A DNA stretch of 64,000 nucleotides from Mesostigma viride (Eukaryota; Streptophyta; Mesostigmatophyceae; Mesostigmatales; Mesostigmataceae), in NCBI GenBank assembly GCA_009746045.1, contig RPFO01000082.1, positions 1,226,177-1,290,176 of the forward strand, written 5' to 3'. Position 1 is the first letter of the stretch. The number at the start of each line of letters is the position of its first letter. Both the position numbers and the translations under genes were made by a program. Positions 1 to 25,600 of the stretch are shown in pieces. The notes beneath the pieces are model-generated. The model had not been told where the DNA came from. It did not search any database and was given only the letters and a program-made list of their open reading frames with translations.

Positions 1-139
1 AATAACATGCATCCGTTGGGAGATCATGTAGCACATATTCCTTGATGGATGGGTGGAGTGGAAGGAGCCGCGTAATCGAACTAACCTAACTCTAAGCTAT
101 ATCTAGTCTAGAAAATCCTAACTACACTACTCATCAAAA

Positions 140-526
140 CGCCTCCTCCGCTTGGGGGGAGGTGGCTGGCCCACAGGGGCTGGCGTGTGCCGGAGCCTTG
201 ACAATCTTTTGCCACCGTGTCTTGTTCTGCATGGCAGTCCAAAGAAGGGAGAGAGAGCGGAATCAGTGGATGCGGTATTCAAACTGGGCTGGGACCACTA
301 GGTCGTCCAGCAACATCTGGATGTAGTTTGTGACATGTTTCCCTACCCTTTTAGGAATGCCCTTGGGGCCAGGCAAGGTCAGAATATGCCGCCCTGGCTG
401 GCCAAGCCGCTGGGGGCCTGCCAGACCAAGGGCTGTGTCGACCTGGCTGGTGCGAGCAAGGTGTCCTACAAATGCTATCCTACGCTGCCTAATCTCGTCC
501 GAAATACGAGGCATACCCTGATACAA
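140..526 (-). pseudogene. LINE reverse transcriptase C-terminal fragment
   Basis: The minus strand encodes the tail of a non-LTR retrotransposon polyprotein. A segment rich in basic residues followed by AFVGHLART matches the corresponding segment (LLFAGHLART) of the longer LINE at 1431-3721, followed by the same order of GQPGRH and a later K-x-W-x-x-I-like stretch. The frame is broken after about residue 87, and homologous sequence continues past a stop towards position 140. Neither RT catalytic motifs nor ORF1 are present, so this is a 5'-truncated dead copy. The family link comes from comparison inside this window. Confidence 0.6.
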
Positions 527-540
527 AGACTCTAATGACG

Positions 541-803
541 GGCGTTTGGAAAACCCTACGTTCAGGACCTGAACGTTGAGTATATCCCACCCCTAACACC
601 CTAGCTCCCAGTTTTACCGTGGGAGGCCGGCATGCGAGGCTGTGGCGAGTTTGTCACAACCTCCTCATGCTGGCATCTGTCACCACCACCCAAGCATTTT
701 TGGGTACGTGTTGGAGGAGTAAGCAAGGATGTAGACAAATTGCACGTACGTACTATACATAAAAGAACGATCAGTTTGACTACACATTTGCCACCCCTTG
801 GCG
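541..803. other. Intergenic, no gene seen
   Basis: No convincing coding sequence. It holds one copy of a short phrase (around TAGACAAATTGCACGTAC, near 731) that recurs at about 1072 on the other side of the SINE-like insertion. Confidence 0.5.
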
Positions 804-1046
804 CCGGTCACATGATGTCAAGGAGACAACCAGCGCGCAGGCCAGAAATCGGGAGAATCCAGACCATGGTAGCTCGAGCATGCCGTTATCTTGTCCGCGT
901 GTTCGAGTCGTTCAGGATGATGAAGATGAATGGTGATGGAAATGTGTATCCTAATGTGCATTGAAATTATGGCTGGCTTACGTGTAGAGCGACTAAATGA
1001 CCTAGACGGTGGGGCCGGAAACAGCATCATTCCGGTCACATGATGT
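804..1046 (-). mobile_element. SINE-like family A, copy 1, with 15-bp target duplication
   Basis: A 213-bp segment (819-1031) lies between perfect 15-bp direct repeats CCGGTCACATGATGT (804-818 and 1032-1046), the signature of a retroposed insertion. A second copy is at 6596-6817 and a truncated copy at 37641-37704. The short copy keeps only the plus-left end, so if truncation is 5' as usual the element is transcribed from the minus strand. There is no ORF. A tRNA-derived promoter could not be established. The family is named here only for reference. Confidence 0.7.
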
Positions 1047-1106
1047 GTTTGTCAGGTCTGTGAAGGATCGATGTAGACAAATTGCACGTACTATCTATTA
1101 TATACA

Positions 1107-1260
1107 ACCATGACCACCCGCCTTAACCAGGTGGAAGGCCGAGTCGGCCAAGGCACCGTGAAACTTGAGGCAGTTGCTATACCAAGGTAGACGCCCTGGG
1201 CACGCAGGTCCCCGAGATCGCCAAGCGAACGGCCACCATCGCCGCCTGGAACCTGCTGGT
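1107..1260 (+). pseudogene. LINE ORF1-like coiled-coil fragment
   Basis: The plus strand opens with ATG and reads a charged, coiled-coil-like peptide (MTTRLNQVEGRV...), stops at a TAG after about 27 codons and continues in another frame with EIAKRTATIAAW. Such peptides occur at the start of L1-type ORF1 (gag-like) proteins. A second ORF1-like piece lies at 3727-3992 on the same strand, so the minus-strand LINE between them may have inserted into an older ORF1. The assignment rests on composition and is weak. Confidence 0.3.
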
Positions 1261-1296
1261 ATAGGGCTAGCGATCAGTGACCCCTCGACTCGCGCC

Positions 1297-3726
1297 TAGT
1301 AAGCAAGTAAGTACTTGCGTGTCATGCGCAAAGGCATGCCACGGAGTACTATGCTAATCTCATTAGAAAAAATAATTAAACACACAAGTTTAAACAAATA
1401 TCGTCTGCATCATCCCCCAACCGTTAAGCACTAGATGGGGATGTAATCCTCATCCGAGCTGTCCTCTACTGTAATGGCAGACGAGGCGGTAGTGTAGCGG
1501 CTATCCTCAGGACCAATAACCTCCACCTGCGGACTTCTACCCTGGCTAGCAACGGGCCGCGGGGCCCGTGGGGAGAAAACAGGAGCATACCCCTCGGGAA
1601 GGTGCTTATCGCAGATGGCAGCCCATTTCTCCTTGTCAATCATGCGGGCGCGGAGTACGGATAGTCCCAGAAGCCCTGCATCTTCAAGCAGTTGTGTCAC
1701 ATAGGTCCGGGTCGCGCCGCGCCGGTGCCCGGCGCGCGCAAGTTTGCCAGTGGGTTGCGATGGGACAAGGGGACCCTGCCATAGGAGGAGGTGTCTACCT
1801 GGTTGGCCCGTCTTAAGCCCCCCGGCAGGGCCCACATCGGTATTCACCTGGTCTGTGCGGGCAAGATGGCCGGCAAAGAGGAGGCGGCGGTGTCGGATGG
1901 TATGGGTGACAAGAGGGAGCTCGCAGTAGAGCTCGGCCCGGGTGCGGCGTTCTTGGTAGCGGACGCCGAGGATATGACGGAGCATTCGAGTGACGGTGCC
2001 GTCAAGCTGCTGGGCTCAGCGCCTGGTCCAGGGTCCACGCCTCGCAGCCATAAAGGAGGATGCTGAGGACAAGGGCCTTGAACAGAATGCGCTTGCGTCG
2101 CTCACTCAGGTAGCGACAGGTCCAGAACCTGTCGAGGCGGCGGAGGGCCGCCCAGGCCTGGCCAATGCGGGTGTTGATGTCGTCGGCCGTGGAGGGAAGC
2201 CAGCTGCCAAGGAGCTTGAAGCGAGTCGCCGGGGGGACGGGGCTGCCGTCCAGCAAGAGGAGGGTGGGTGGGGCTATCCCAGCAGGGAAGCCGATGGCCA
2301 TGACCTCCGTTTTCTTGCTGATCATAAGCCCCACCGCCCGCGCTTCCAGTGATAAGCTGTCTAGCCACAGTTGGGCTGACTCTGGGGTTTCCACGAGTGT
2401 CGTGTCATCAGCGTAGATCAGATCGCTCAGGCGGTAGGGTGGGTCAACCCCGCCGTAGCTGGCGTACTCCGTGATCTCGATCCCCGGCGGGCGCCCCTCC
2501 ACCCGGGCGAAGCGGGCTTGTGCACGCCGCATAATATAGTCCACCATAATGATGAATAGATATGGGGAGAGCACACAGCCCTGCCACACCCCGGTGTGCA
2601 GGGGGAACGCCGGAGTGACGCCGTCGGCGGTACGGACCTGGGCTTGGGACCCTTCATAGAACTGGCGGATGATCTCAACGATGTACGATGGGACACGGAA
2701 CAGGTGAAGGACCACCCACAGGGCGTCCCATGTAACCGTATCGAATGCCTTGGTGTAATCCACGAAGATCAATAGCAATGGCAAGAGGCCGGGGCCAGGC
2801 GACCCACTTCCTCGATCAGGCGGCGCGCGGTAATAGTGACCATAACACAATTGCGACCAACACGGAAGCCCATCTGGGACTCACCTAGGTGGGGATCGAG
2901 GCTGGCGCGCATGCGGTTCAGCAGGAGACGCATGAAGACTTTCAGCACGCAGCTTTGGAGGCATACGCCGCGGTAGTTGCCGGTATCCGCGGCGGACCCC
3001 TTGCCCTTGTAGAGCATGACCCGTACAGCGGTCTTCCAATACGTCGGCGGGGGGAGGCCATCTCGTAGAATCCGGTTGCAAACACCCCGGAGGAAGGGCT
3101 CAAGCTCAGGCATCTTAACCACCTCCGGTGAAATATTGTCCACTCCCATGGCAGCATCATTGCGGAGGGTGGAGATGGCAGCAGCCCATTCCTGGGGAGT
3201 CCACTCGTCGTGGGGGCCGTCCACCAGGGGGCCGGAGAGCGGTGCATGGGACCAGGTAGTCTGTCTCGCTGGTGGGCGCCTGCGGGGGCTCGATGGGGCC
3301 GCCTCGGCTGGCCGCAGGGCGTGCAGCTGCAGCGGGGTCAAGCGGGGGGGGCGGGCCAGGGGCCCCTGATAGTTTGGCCTGGGAGCTGAACCAAATCTCA
3401 AGGCGCTCACTGGGGGTGCCTGGGATGTCAGCCCGTTGCGTTTCCCGGCAGTCCGGTGAGACGGTCGAAAGAGCGCCAGGCCGCCTTGTGCTGGTTGGCG
3501 GCCGTGTGGCGATTGATTTCGGCGGCAAGTGTCTCCACCTCCTCCGCATGTGCGGCAGTATATGCTTGAGTAAGCCGTTCCTGGTACGGGTACAGGTCCT
3601 CCCCGCGGCGGCGGGCCTGCGCTAGCACCAGCCGGGCGGCAACCACCCGGGCGTCGCGCAGGTAGAGCGGGGCTGGTCGGGCGCGGGGTTGCTCGGGGAG
3701 AAGCTTAGAGCCAAGCTCCACCGATC
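1297..3726 (-). mobile_element. RTE-like LINE with (TTAC)n 3' tail
   Basis: A minus-strand non-LTR element. Its 3' end lies at the low-coordinate side, where the UTR (1297-1430) ends in a short TTAC/TACT microsatellite rather than poly(A). The same 3' terminus recurs at 3993-4076, 5955-6030 and about 6518-6541. The coding part spans 1431-3721. Microsatellite tails are known from RTE/RTEX-type LINEs, and the RT fits that group loosely. No APE endonuclease domain was seen upstream, so the copy is probably 5'-truncated. Exact borders are approximate at the 5' side. Confidence 0.65.
1431..3721 (-). pseudogene. Frameshifted LINE reverse transcriptase
   Basis: The RT reads across four overlapping minus-strand frames: 3721-3428 (basic, helical N-terminal part), 3410-2769 (fingers, including MGFRVGRNC), 2850-2002 (palm, with FVDYTKAFD near 2740-2766 and YADD at about 2404-2415, then the thumb) and 1985-1431 (C-terminal tail with LLFAGHLART). 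The catalytic aspartates of motifs A and C are present. Three frame breaks (about 3415, 2780 and 2015) prevent continuous translation; the first two shift in one direction and the third in the other. It is either a decayed copy or a copy with base-call errors. The function would be target-primed reverse transcription of its own RNA. Confidence 0.75.
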
Positions 3727-3992
3727 ACATGAACAGTTCGTAGGGTGGCGTGAGATCTACACCGCGATCTGCGTCCAGGTACATCAAAGGTACTCCGACG
3801 CGCCTAGCTCCTGGGCTGACCTGCTCAAGAGCCAGGCATCCTAGAGCTACCACGACCGCCATCACCACCAAGCTCCAGGAGCTGGAGGAAGACACGCGCC
3901 GCGAGGCCGCTGAACGCGACCGTCGCCGCTGCCGGGTCATCCTCAGGCGCTTCGACATGCAGCCGGAGGAGACCCCAGACTCTCTTCTCGAC
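3727..3992 (+). pseudogene. LINE ORF1-like fragment
   Basis: A plus-strand frame of 85 codons (3750-4007) ends with a strongly charged stretch (LQELEEDTRREAAERDRR) followed by RVILRRFDMQPEE, resembling the coiled-coil to RNA-binding transition of LINE ORF1 proteins. It runs into the small LINE 3'-end insertion at 3993. A similar motif (NERRTRTIIIRNV) occurs at 7264-7450. No complete domain can be claimed. Confidence 0.35.
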
Positions 3993-4076
3993 AGTTTATT
4001 TTTCTAATGAGATTAGTTAGCACATAGTACACCGTGGCATGCCTTTGAGCATGACACACAAGTACTTACTTACTTA
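3993..4076 (+). mobile_element. 84-bp LINE 3'-end insertion with 11-bp target duplication
   Basis: This segment is the reverse complement of the LINE 3' UTR and tail at 1297-1370, with about 85 percent identity by eye, and ends in (TTAC)n. It is flanked by the 11-bp direct repeat CTCTTCTCGAC (3982-3992 and 4077-4087). It is therefore an extremely 5'-truncated, plus-oriented insertion of the same LINE, lying in the ORF1-like fragment. Confidence 0.75.
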
Positions 4077-4105
4077 CTCTTCTCGACGAGCTAAAGAATA
4101 AACTC

Positions 4106-5722
4106 TTGGCATGCATGGCGCTGCCAGGTGCGACACTAGCGCTGCAGGGCGCCTACTGCCTGCCCCATCCACGGGCCAAGGCTGGGCCCCCTCCAGTGGT
4201 CCGGCCTCACCCGGCTATCCCCATGCATGAACCCTTTGTTCACGTCGCTGGTACGTCCGGCCCTCAGTACACCCTCGCCGGCCATCCGCCCGACCTGAGC
4301 TGTTTGCCCCCGCAGCCTCTCATCACGGCGGGGGCGGCCTGCGGCATGGCTAGCTGCGGGCCGCTTGCTCTCGATACTAAGACTGTGGGACGCACTACAT
4401 CGCGTGCATGGGTGCATGCCAGCAGAACAGAACTGGTTCCTCTATCTATCTCCATCCATACCGCACTCCTCCGGGTGGTCATTTAAGCCTTGGTTCGGTC
4501 GGTCTTTCCCCACTCCACCATCATGCATGCAAGTATGAAGACGCGGATGGCCGGGCCGGGCCGCCCTCTATTCCGGCCCCAACCCCCCGCCCGACATCTG
4601 TACCGTGCTGCATGGTCGACTACAATTATGATGGGCAGGGTTTCCACCCATGCTTATTGCATGATGATGTCGATCCGGCGTGGCTTGCATGGCCGCTCTC
4701 CGGTTGCCACACCCTCCGGGCGGCTGTGGATGCCAGCGCTGAGCACTGCGCGGCTGTGGCCGAGCGCGGCAACTGGCATGCAAGTTTGCCTCCTGCAGCA
4801 AATATTATGTGGGGCCCAGCCGGGTCATCCCCTTTGTCCTTGCGCAAGGAGACGACGGAGTTTTTTTCTGCGAGTGGTCGACGACCTGACCTCCGCTCAG
4901 CATGCAGCTAGCAGCGCGCTAGCAGCGACGCAACCTGTGGCGCCCGAAATACCTCCGCCACGTCACAGCTTACTAAGCAGGATCCCCAGAAGCCCATGAG
5001 AAGGTGTGCTGGAGGGGCGGGCCGGGACCTGATGATCAACCACAAGATATGTGGACGCCCGGCCTGCGGGCTAGAATATAGCCCTTGTAATCATTATTGG
5101 AAGTCACTGCCGCCATATGGCAGCCATGCCTAGAATGTTTGCCTAGCCTGGCCACCGTACCTAGTCACGTGCACTGCTAACGCATGCACGGTACACAACC
5201 AGCCATATGTAGCCTTAGCTTAGCAGCTCTCGTACAGCCAGCGATGCTACATGTATCCTTGCTATGGTTCGCTTGCTTGCCCACCACACTTCTTGTTATG
5301 ATATATCAGTGCTCACGCGGGTTTTATTGCACCCACAGAATTTGCCGGATCGTCTATCGTGTTCGATTGCGGCGGCTGTGGCATGCCTCTGGCATTCATG
5401 AAATAAGGACTAAGGGGGTCTCTGCCCTTTCTTCCTGTTGTGCACATACAGGGATTAAAAGCACTCCGGTGCTCCGTGACTCCCCAACGGGATCGAGCAC
5501 GAGTTTAGTTAATTAATTTCACGAGTGCATGCTGCCAGCGGCGGGAAGACCCCCTCGACCTCGAGGGTCAGACTGCCCCTGCGTGGAGCTGCTCGGACAT
5601 GGTTCTCCTATAGGCGGCAGCGCCTGTCCCTCGCCCTCACGTACTTGCACGGTTCCAGCTGCATGAATTTTGTTATATTCCACCGTGTCCGGGCCGACTT
5701 TGTCGCGACCCAGGCGGTGTAG
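4106..5722 (+). pseudogene. Decayed 3' half of an RLE-class LINE (plus strand)
   Basis: Scattered plus-strand frames match, in order, the C-terminal half of the LINE at 44585-46795: CLPPQPLITAG (against FAPQPLVPAG), a cysteine cluster, THYIACMGACQQN (against THYLACMGGQQN), RSVFPHSTI (against RSVFPHANI), EDADG, VIPFVLAQ (against VVPFVLEE), and finally RTWFSYRRQRLSLALT with RADFV (against RTWTSYWRQRLSVALT and RADFA). Many stops and frame changes separate these blocks. About 480 bp (5040-5520) are inserted before the last block and contain a family B SINE-like repeat. The copy is dead and older than the one at 44-50 kb. Confidence 0.7.
5372..5519 (+). repeat. Structured SINE-like family B, copy 1
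   Basis: About 145 bp matching 39128-39276, ending in a TTAATTAA tail. It carries AGCAC-TCCG-GTGCT (loop TTCG in copy 2) and CTCCC-CAAC-GGGA hairpins. It interrupts the decayed RLE LINE. No coding capacity. Confidence 0.6.
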
Positions 5723-5954
5723 GTCGCTTCCCTGGCCGGGCGGCCGGCCGGCCGGCCTGGTGTGCGGGCGCAGAGATGTTGCTGCATGTAGGTGTACATA
5801 GGTGTCATACGATAGTGTAATGGATTGATCCTTGCCTGCCATGGGAATTCATTTCTTTACGTGGTCCTTCCTCTTTGACATGCAGGGCAGTTTCCTTATG
5901 CAGGATTCATTTCCGGCGTTACAAAGTTCTAAATTCTAATTATTCTCAATAACT
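5723..5954. other. Intergenic, no gene seen
   Basis: Presumed 3' UTR remnant of the decayed LINE followed by AT-rich sequence. A GGCC-rich run (5737-5757) is the only notable feature. Confidence 0.4.
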
Positions 5955-6515
5955 AGTAAGTAAGTACTTGCGTGCCGTGCGCATGGGCACTCATGACACG
6001 GAGTACTATGGTAATTATCTCATTAGAAAATCGGACGTCTACCCTGGCTAGCAATGCATGGGCCGCGGGCTGGGCCCGTGGGGCCGATAAAACAGCTAGC
6101 ATGCCCGGCCCTAGAAGGTGCTTATCGCAGACCGCAGCCCATTTCTGATCTTGTCTATCATGCAGGCGCGGAGTACAGATAGTCCCAGAAGCCCTGCATC
6201 CTCAAGCAGTTGCGTCACATAATGTGAGGTTCGGGTCGCGCCGCGTCGGTGCGGGGCGCGCGCAAGTCTACCAGTGGGTTGCAACGGGACAAGGGGACCC
6301 TGCCATAGTCCTGAGGAGGTGTCTTAACCTAGGGTTGGCCAATCCTAAGCCCGCCGGCAGGCCCCCCGCCCTCTTCGGTATTCACCTGGTCTGTGCGGGC
6401 AAGATGGCCGGCAAATTAAGAGGAGGAGGCGGGGTCGGATGGTATGGGTGACAAGAGGGAGCTCGCAGTGGAGCTCGGCCTGGACCCGTGCGGCGCTCTT
6501 GGTAGCCGACGCGGA
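5955..6515 (-). mobile_element. 5'-truncated, internally deleted RTE-like LINE copy
   Basis: It begins at the low side with the same AGTAAGTAAGTACTTGCG tail and 3' UTR as the LINE at 1297, skips about 160 bp of UTR and C-terminal codons (equivalent to 1365-1530), then matches the C-terminal coding region (1535-1975) with numerous indels and stops. It is a dead copy. Confidence 0.7.
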
Positions 6516-6541
6516 GGATGTGACACAAGTACTTACTTACA
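6516..6541 (+). mobile_element. LINE tail micro-insertion
   Basis: TGACACAAGTACTTACTTAC (6521-6540) equals the last about 20 bp of the LINE 3' end in plus orientation, abutting the minus-oriented truncated copy. It may be an independent extreme truncation or a rearranged end. Confidence 0.4.
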
Positions 6542-6595
6542 CTACACGTATGGCACTATACATGAATCGAGAGCTCTGGTTTCGATCATACACGT

Positions 6596-6817
6596 GACGA
6601 TATCACTTAAGGAGACCAACCGTGCAGGCCAGAAATCGGGAGAATCCGGACCATGGTAGCTCGAGCCTGCCGTTGTCTTTTCCGCATTTTCGAGTCGTTC
6701 AGGATGATGAATATGAATGGAGATGGAAAGTGTGGCCTTGTGCATTGAAATCATGGCTGGCTTACGCGTAGAGCGACTAGATGACCTAGACGGTGGGGCC
6801 AGAAACAGCTTGCTTGA
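6596..6817 (-). mobile_element. SINE-like family A, copy 2
   Basis: A roughly 90 percent match by eye to 819-1031 over its whole length, with small indels. Target duplications are not obvious, suggesting an older insertion. No ORF. Confidence 0.6.
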
Positions 6818-7260
6818 TCAGTGTGTGTGTTTCGAGCCTATATATTGAATAAACTCTTGGCTGGATGGATGTGAAGAAGCCTATGCTAATCTGAAATTGC
6901 CATAATATCAAAAGTTATCTGCATATCCCAAATATACCTTAGTTTAATAACAAAATAATCACAAAATATGAGCCATATCGTTAAACTTGCTGCCAGCAAC
7001 ATAATAATGCCGCCTCCTCATGGGTCTTTTACTACTCTTTTTGCAATGGCCGAAAACTTTGCTCATCGGTGCCACGTGGACGTGGCTGGGCTTTCTGTGC
7101 ATAGGCTTGAAGATGGCAGCCGGGCAAATGGCCCCCCTCCAAGTATCAAACCTGGCTGGCCCCTGAGCGATATGGGGCCAGAACGGAGATTGCAGCCGCA
7201 GCAGATGTCAGGAACACCTGGTTTCAGACCAAATCTAGTACCTGTCGGTATAGTCGTATA
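6818..7260. other. Intergenic, no gene seen
   Basis: AT-rich around 6840-6980. No credible coding region, RNA gene or repeat was recognised. Confidence 0.4.
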
Positions 7261-7263
7261 TAT

Positions 7264-7450
7264 GTAGGGGGCTAAGACCTTCGCCGACCGGGACGACAAC
7301 GAGCGGCGCACCCGAACCATCATTATTCGTAATGTGGCGGCCCTCCCCCGGGAGATTGGGCTGAGCCTCCGCCTCAAGGTTGACAGAGAAGGAACTCATG
7401 TAGGGGGCTGGGCGAGAAAAAATTGCCCATTGGGGCCCACCAAGTAGAGG
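7264..7450 (+). pseudogene. LINE ORF1-like fragment
   Basis: A plus-strand frame reads a charged segment ending NERRTRTIIIRNVAALP and stops at a TAG near 7448. The charged-then-beta pattern resembles the RNA-binding start of L1-type ORF1 proteins and the fragment at 3727-3992. It has no start and no neighbouring RT. Confidence 0.3.
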
Positions 7451-7887
7451 CCTATGCAATCCGCACAACCATAGAAGGAATGGGAATACCTTGCCTACGA
7501 AGGTGACCATGGGACATGACAGCCACCATACTAGCCACCCTGACACTCTTTGCCGAAATTACCCGAAAGCATCGCCGGGACGGAGAGCGACGTCATCGTA
7601 TTGTCTGCATGATGCAGCGGGGGCAGAAGCAGCTGCCGCCGCAGCAGCTGCAGCAGGAGAAAACAAGAGCTGTAGTGTGCTGGCGATTAAGCTTGACCCA
7701 AGAAACTGCTACATTCATCGCCACCTCACCCCGATGCCTACCCAGGGTTCCCAGGTGTCCCCTCGGTGGCATTTACGACCTGCTCCCGCCAGGCCATCGG
7801 AAGGGCCACAGCCACGGGAGCTGCAGCACTGGCCACAGGCGACGAGCGCCCCCGTGGCGTTAAGGCTGTGAAACAGCGGTGGAAGGG
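7451..7887. other. 3' flank of the demethylase gene
   Basis: Downstream of the stop codon at 7888 on the minus strand, presumably holding its 3' UTR. A GCAGCAGCTGCCGCCGCAGC-type stretch lies at about 7625-7660. No polyadenylation signal could be assigned. Confidence 0.35.
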
Positions 7888-22358
<14,471 letters not shown>

Positions 22359-24703
22359 CACGTGAGGCGTCCAAGCAAGATGGCATGCATCAGCCTGACG
22401 GGCATGCAGCACTTTTGTCCGACCAGATCTATGCCAGGAAAAAGGCTCTTACTCGTTGTAATAAAGGGAAACGAGAACGGGGCTGGCAGCGCTCAGAAAA
22501 CGTACCTTGGAGCAAGCTCCGCTGGGCCTGGCTTCATGGGACCATCGCCTGGTGCTTCCGCCATGGTCGCGGACATAATTCAGCCCGAGGCCAGGCTAAC
22601 ACACCCTCATAGTGCTCGCGTGCGCCTACAGAAGCTTCTGGATGCACGCCTCCTCATCCCGGAATGTGCCGTGGCCGACAATTTCGGCGGGAGGGCGGTT
22701 ACGATAACGAAATCGTGCCGAAAGGGCAGCGACAGGCCGACTCGGCCAGCCTATGGGCAAGCAGCAGCGACCGGAGTACGTATGGTGTGACATCAGCAGC
22801 GATAAAAACGCGTGATTGCCAGCGGACGGCAGTTTACCGACGCCCGCGATCGCCCGTTGCCAAATTGTCACCACTGTGCGCCAGTTCCTCTAGCAAGTTC
22901 TGTGTGCCACAAATGCGTGCCAGAAATGTGGCTTCGATTATTCCCGCGCGTTTTTCTCGTTACCATTGGCTGCAGTCAGCTCGCGTCGCGCCAATGTGCC
23001 GTGGCAGGCGCACGGCGAAACACGGCACTGACGGCAGCACTGAGCCACGGCCACTGCCCACTGCCCAGTGCCCACTGCGTTGAACGCAAAAAGGATTTTC
23101 GGACTTCGCCATTACAACTAGACTCGTGTTCCGAGTTTGACACGGTCGTGGCAATTGCTTCGTCCTCCAACCTAAGAAAAGGGAACCCGGGCCAGCATAT
23201 CCTTCGTGCTCCTTTGAGCACACAGTGGAACCGTGGAAATATTGCATGGATTCGTTTGGTTGTTTTCTACATGGACTTCTTAAAGGGTTCTCTACATATC
23301 GGTTGATACAATACCGGATCTTGGACGATCAAGTGGAATTATGGATGGCGTTTTTCTTCGTTCTTAACCCGTAGTCCGCTGACCCATTTTTTGCACTTTC
23401 ATACCCCTTAAAATGAAAAAAATCATAACTCACAGGCCACAACTCCAAATACCCCCAACCAAGATGCTAGGAGTATCTACACTTCTAGTGAAGGGCTTTC
23501 AGAATATGCAATAATACCACGGGTCTATCAAAGCATTTGGATGATAGCTCTGCTCAAAGTTGGCCAAAAGACGATCTTTTTCCCAAGGAAAAGTCTACCC
23601 CCCCCTCCCTTCCCAGGAAGGGTAGGGAATCTCAATACCAACATTGGACAACTTAGTTGTATAGTCTGGACAATTGTGGTTTCCTTGGGTCAGACCACCC
23701 GGATAACCCATTACCGGGCTATATAACGTGCTCATACATGTGTGTGGATTACGCGCGTGTAAACAGCTATCTATGACAAGGCAACACAGTAATGCATTAT
23801 AACAAGCCATCAAAGGCTGCCAAAAGTGCTGGAATACAAACACGTTGCCTACCTGCACTGACGGAGTGATAAACTCCAAAGAAATGCCATAAACTGGGCA
23901 CTTTCGGGGCTAATACCACCGACTCTTTACAACATGCATGTGGAAGCTTGCTGAAATATGCATGCATAAAATTGTCATTTATAATGCATGGGATACGTAT
24001 TCCGCTCCAAATAACACGCAAATACGCTGTCGTACCTGGCTCACTCATGCCCTACCCGGATTCCGCTGGCCGGGACTCTCATATCTCACACATACTGATG
24101 ATCTACAAGCAAAGGCCGCCATAGCCTCATACTGCATGATCCGCCATGACTACGAGGTTGATGTTCCGTGCAAAGATGGCCACTATAAAACTAGTCCGCA
24201 TTCTCAGCAAACGCTACAGCTGACGTCCCTTACCTGGCCAAACTGGATGCCCCGGGCTGGCGTAGATTGCGCGGCCATAGGGAGAAAATCGACCTATGAT
24301 AAGCTATGACTCATCTGGAACTGACGACCAGGAAAGTTATATTTTCCTACCTGTATTTTCCCAACCCTATAAATCTGGTCGTGCCTGACCTACGAAAATC
24401 ATGCATCGTCAGTCATTCTGAACAACATTCTGAACCGTTTGAAGCCGCGAGACGCAAAAATTTCGTGACAGCGGCACGTTGGCAGCCATATCTCATTACA
24501 CGATCGAGCGAGCGAGCGAAAATTTCCCGCCAAAGTCACGTGATACTTTCTCAATGCACGTTGTAATTACCGGGCTATGGCGAATATTACCCCCAAACCT
24601 ATGCATCACCTTCGTCCCTAAGTGTTCCCGGACCCACCGGACAACTGTCCTCCGTAACAAGTGGCGCGGCGCTCGCGGCGCGGCGCGAAATTCGACCGTT
24701 AGT

Positions 24704-24728
24704 CAACCCCCCCGACACGTCGGGGGGT
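24704..24728. repeat. GC-rich hairpin
   Basis: CCCCCCGAC-AC-GTCGGGGGG, a near-perfect 9-10-bp stem with a 2-nt loop. Confidence 0.7.
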
Positions 24729-25576
24729 GAGCGGACTGCATCAACTGGCAATCAGGCATCGAAAAGGAAGGACCGAAATGTTTCGCCTAACAACGTCGTT
24801 GAAAAATGGACTGCGAGCAAAAAAGTTTGGCCTACATATGACGGGCGATGACCACGTCCAGGTGGGTACCACATGTATATGGTAGTGAGTAATTTACCTC
24901 CAATCAACCATGGAAGCACTTGCCAAACGCGTGCCAGGAAGGGATTCCCGTCTTCACGAACCGTTGTCCGGTTGGATTATGATTGGTACTTGATGTGAAT
25001 GCCATTTTTTAGGCGAAAAAATGCTGTACCATGCCCCGTCCCCAGGCATGTCGAGCTACGATTTCATACTTACATTCCATGGTTGGGGCGATTGGTCCTT
25101 ATTTTACAAAAATCAAGTTTCTACCAAGCCTTTTCTACGTTATATATGAGACTTCAGTGCCTGTGTTTTATGTAGGCCCACTTTGCTTGTTCAGTCTTCG
25201 AGTTTCGTTTGCATGTTTCAAAATGCACGTGCTCCACAAGCTCCACGCATTAGTATCGTCCCCCCCTCAATAGATAGAACACTCCATGGTAAAGACGAGA
25301 TGATGATGGCAAAGTTTGCAAATCTGATAGGATGCATGCCTTGTGGTGAGTTGATGGTGCAGACCCTATATATATGAATTGCCTACTTACAAATAATTAT
25401 AGGAACGCACATTAGCGGACGCAGTGTTCCAAACTAGCACTGGTTTCCAGCACATGCATATGTAGAATTTATCGGAGTTACTGATATATAACTAAATTAT
25501 GCGGTTATGAGCACAAGTGAGCAAAAGCAATAGTGCTCCTTTTGTTGAGAGTATTATCGTATATTATTGGTACAAG

Positions 25577-25600
25577 GCGGGGGGGCTCCGCCCCCCCGAC
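25577..25600. repeat. G-run/C-run hairpin
   Basis: CGGGGGGGCTCCGCCCCCCCG, a perfect stem with a short loop. A similar GGGGGGCGGAGCCCCCC structure occurs at about 49796-49815 in the LINE 5' region. Confidence 0.7.

Noticed and set aside
1297-4076. A DNA transposon with 75-bp terminal inverted repeats enclosing an RT gene
   Set aside because: The left copy is the LINE's own 3' end, and the right copy has its own 11-bp target duplication and a tail, so it is a separate opposite insertion of the same 3' end.
24000-25400. Short ORFs of 80-120 codons as host genes
   Set aside because: No domains, no consistent splice sites and AT-rich composition unlike the demethylase exons.
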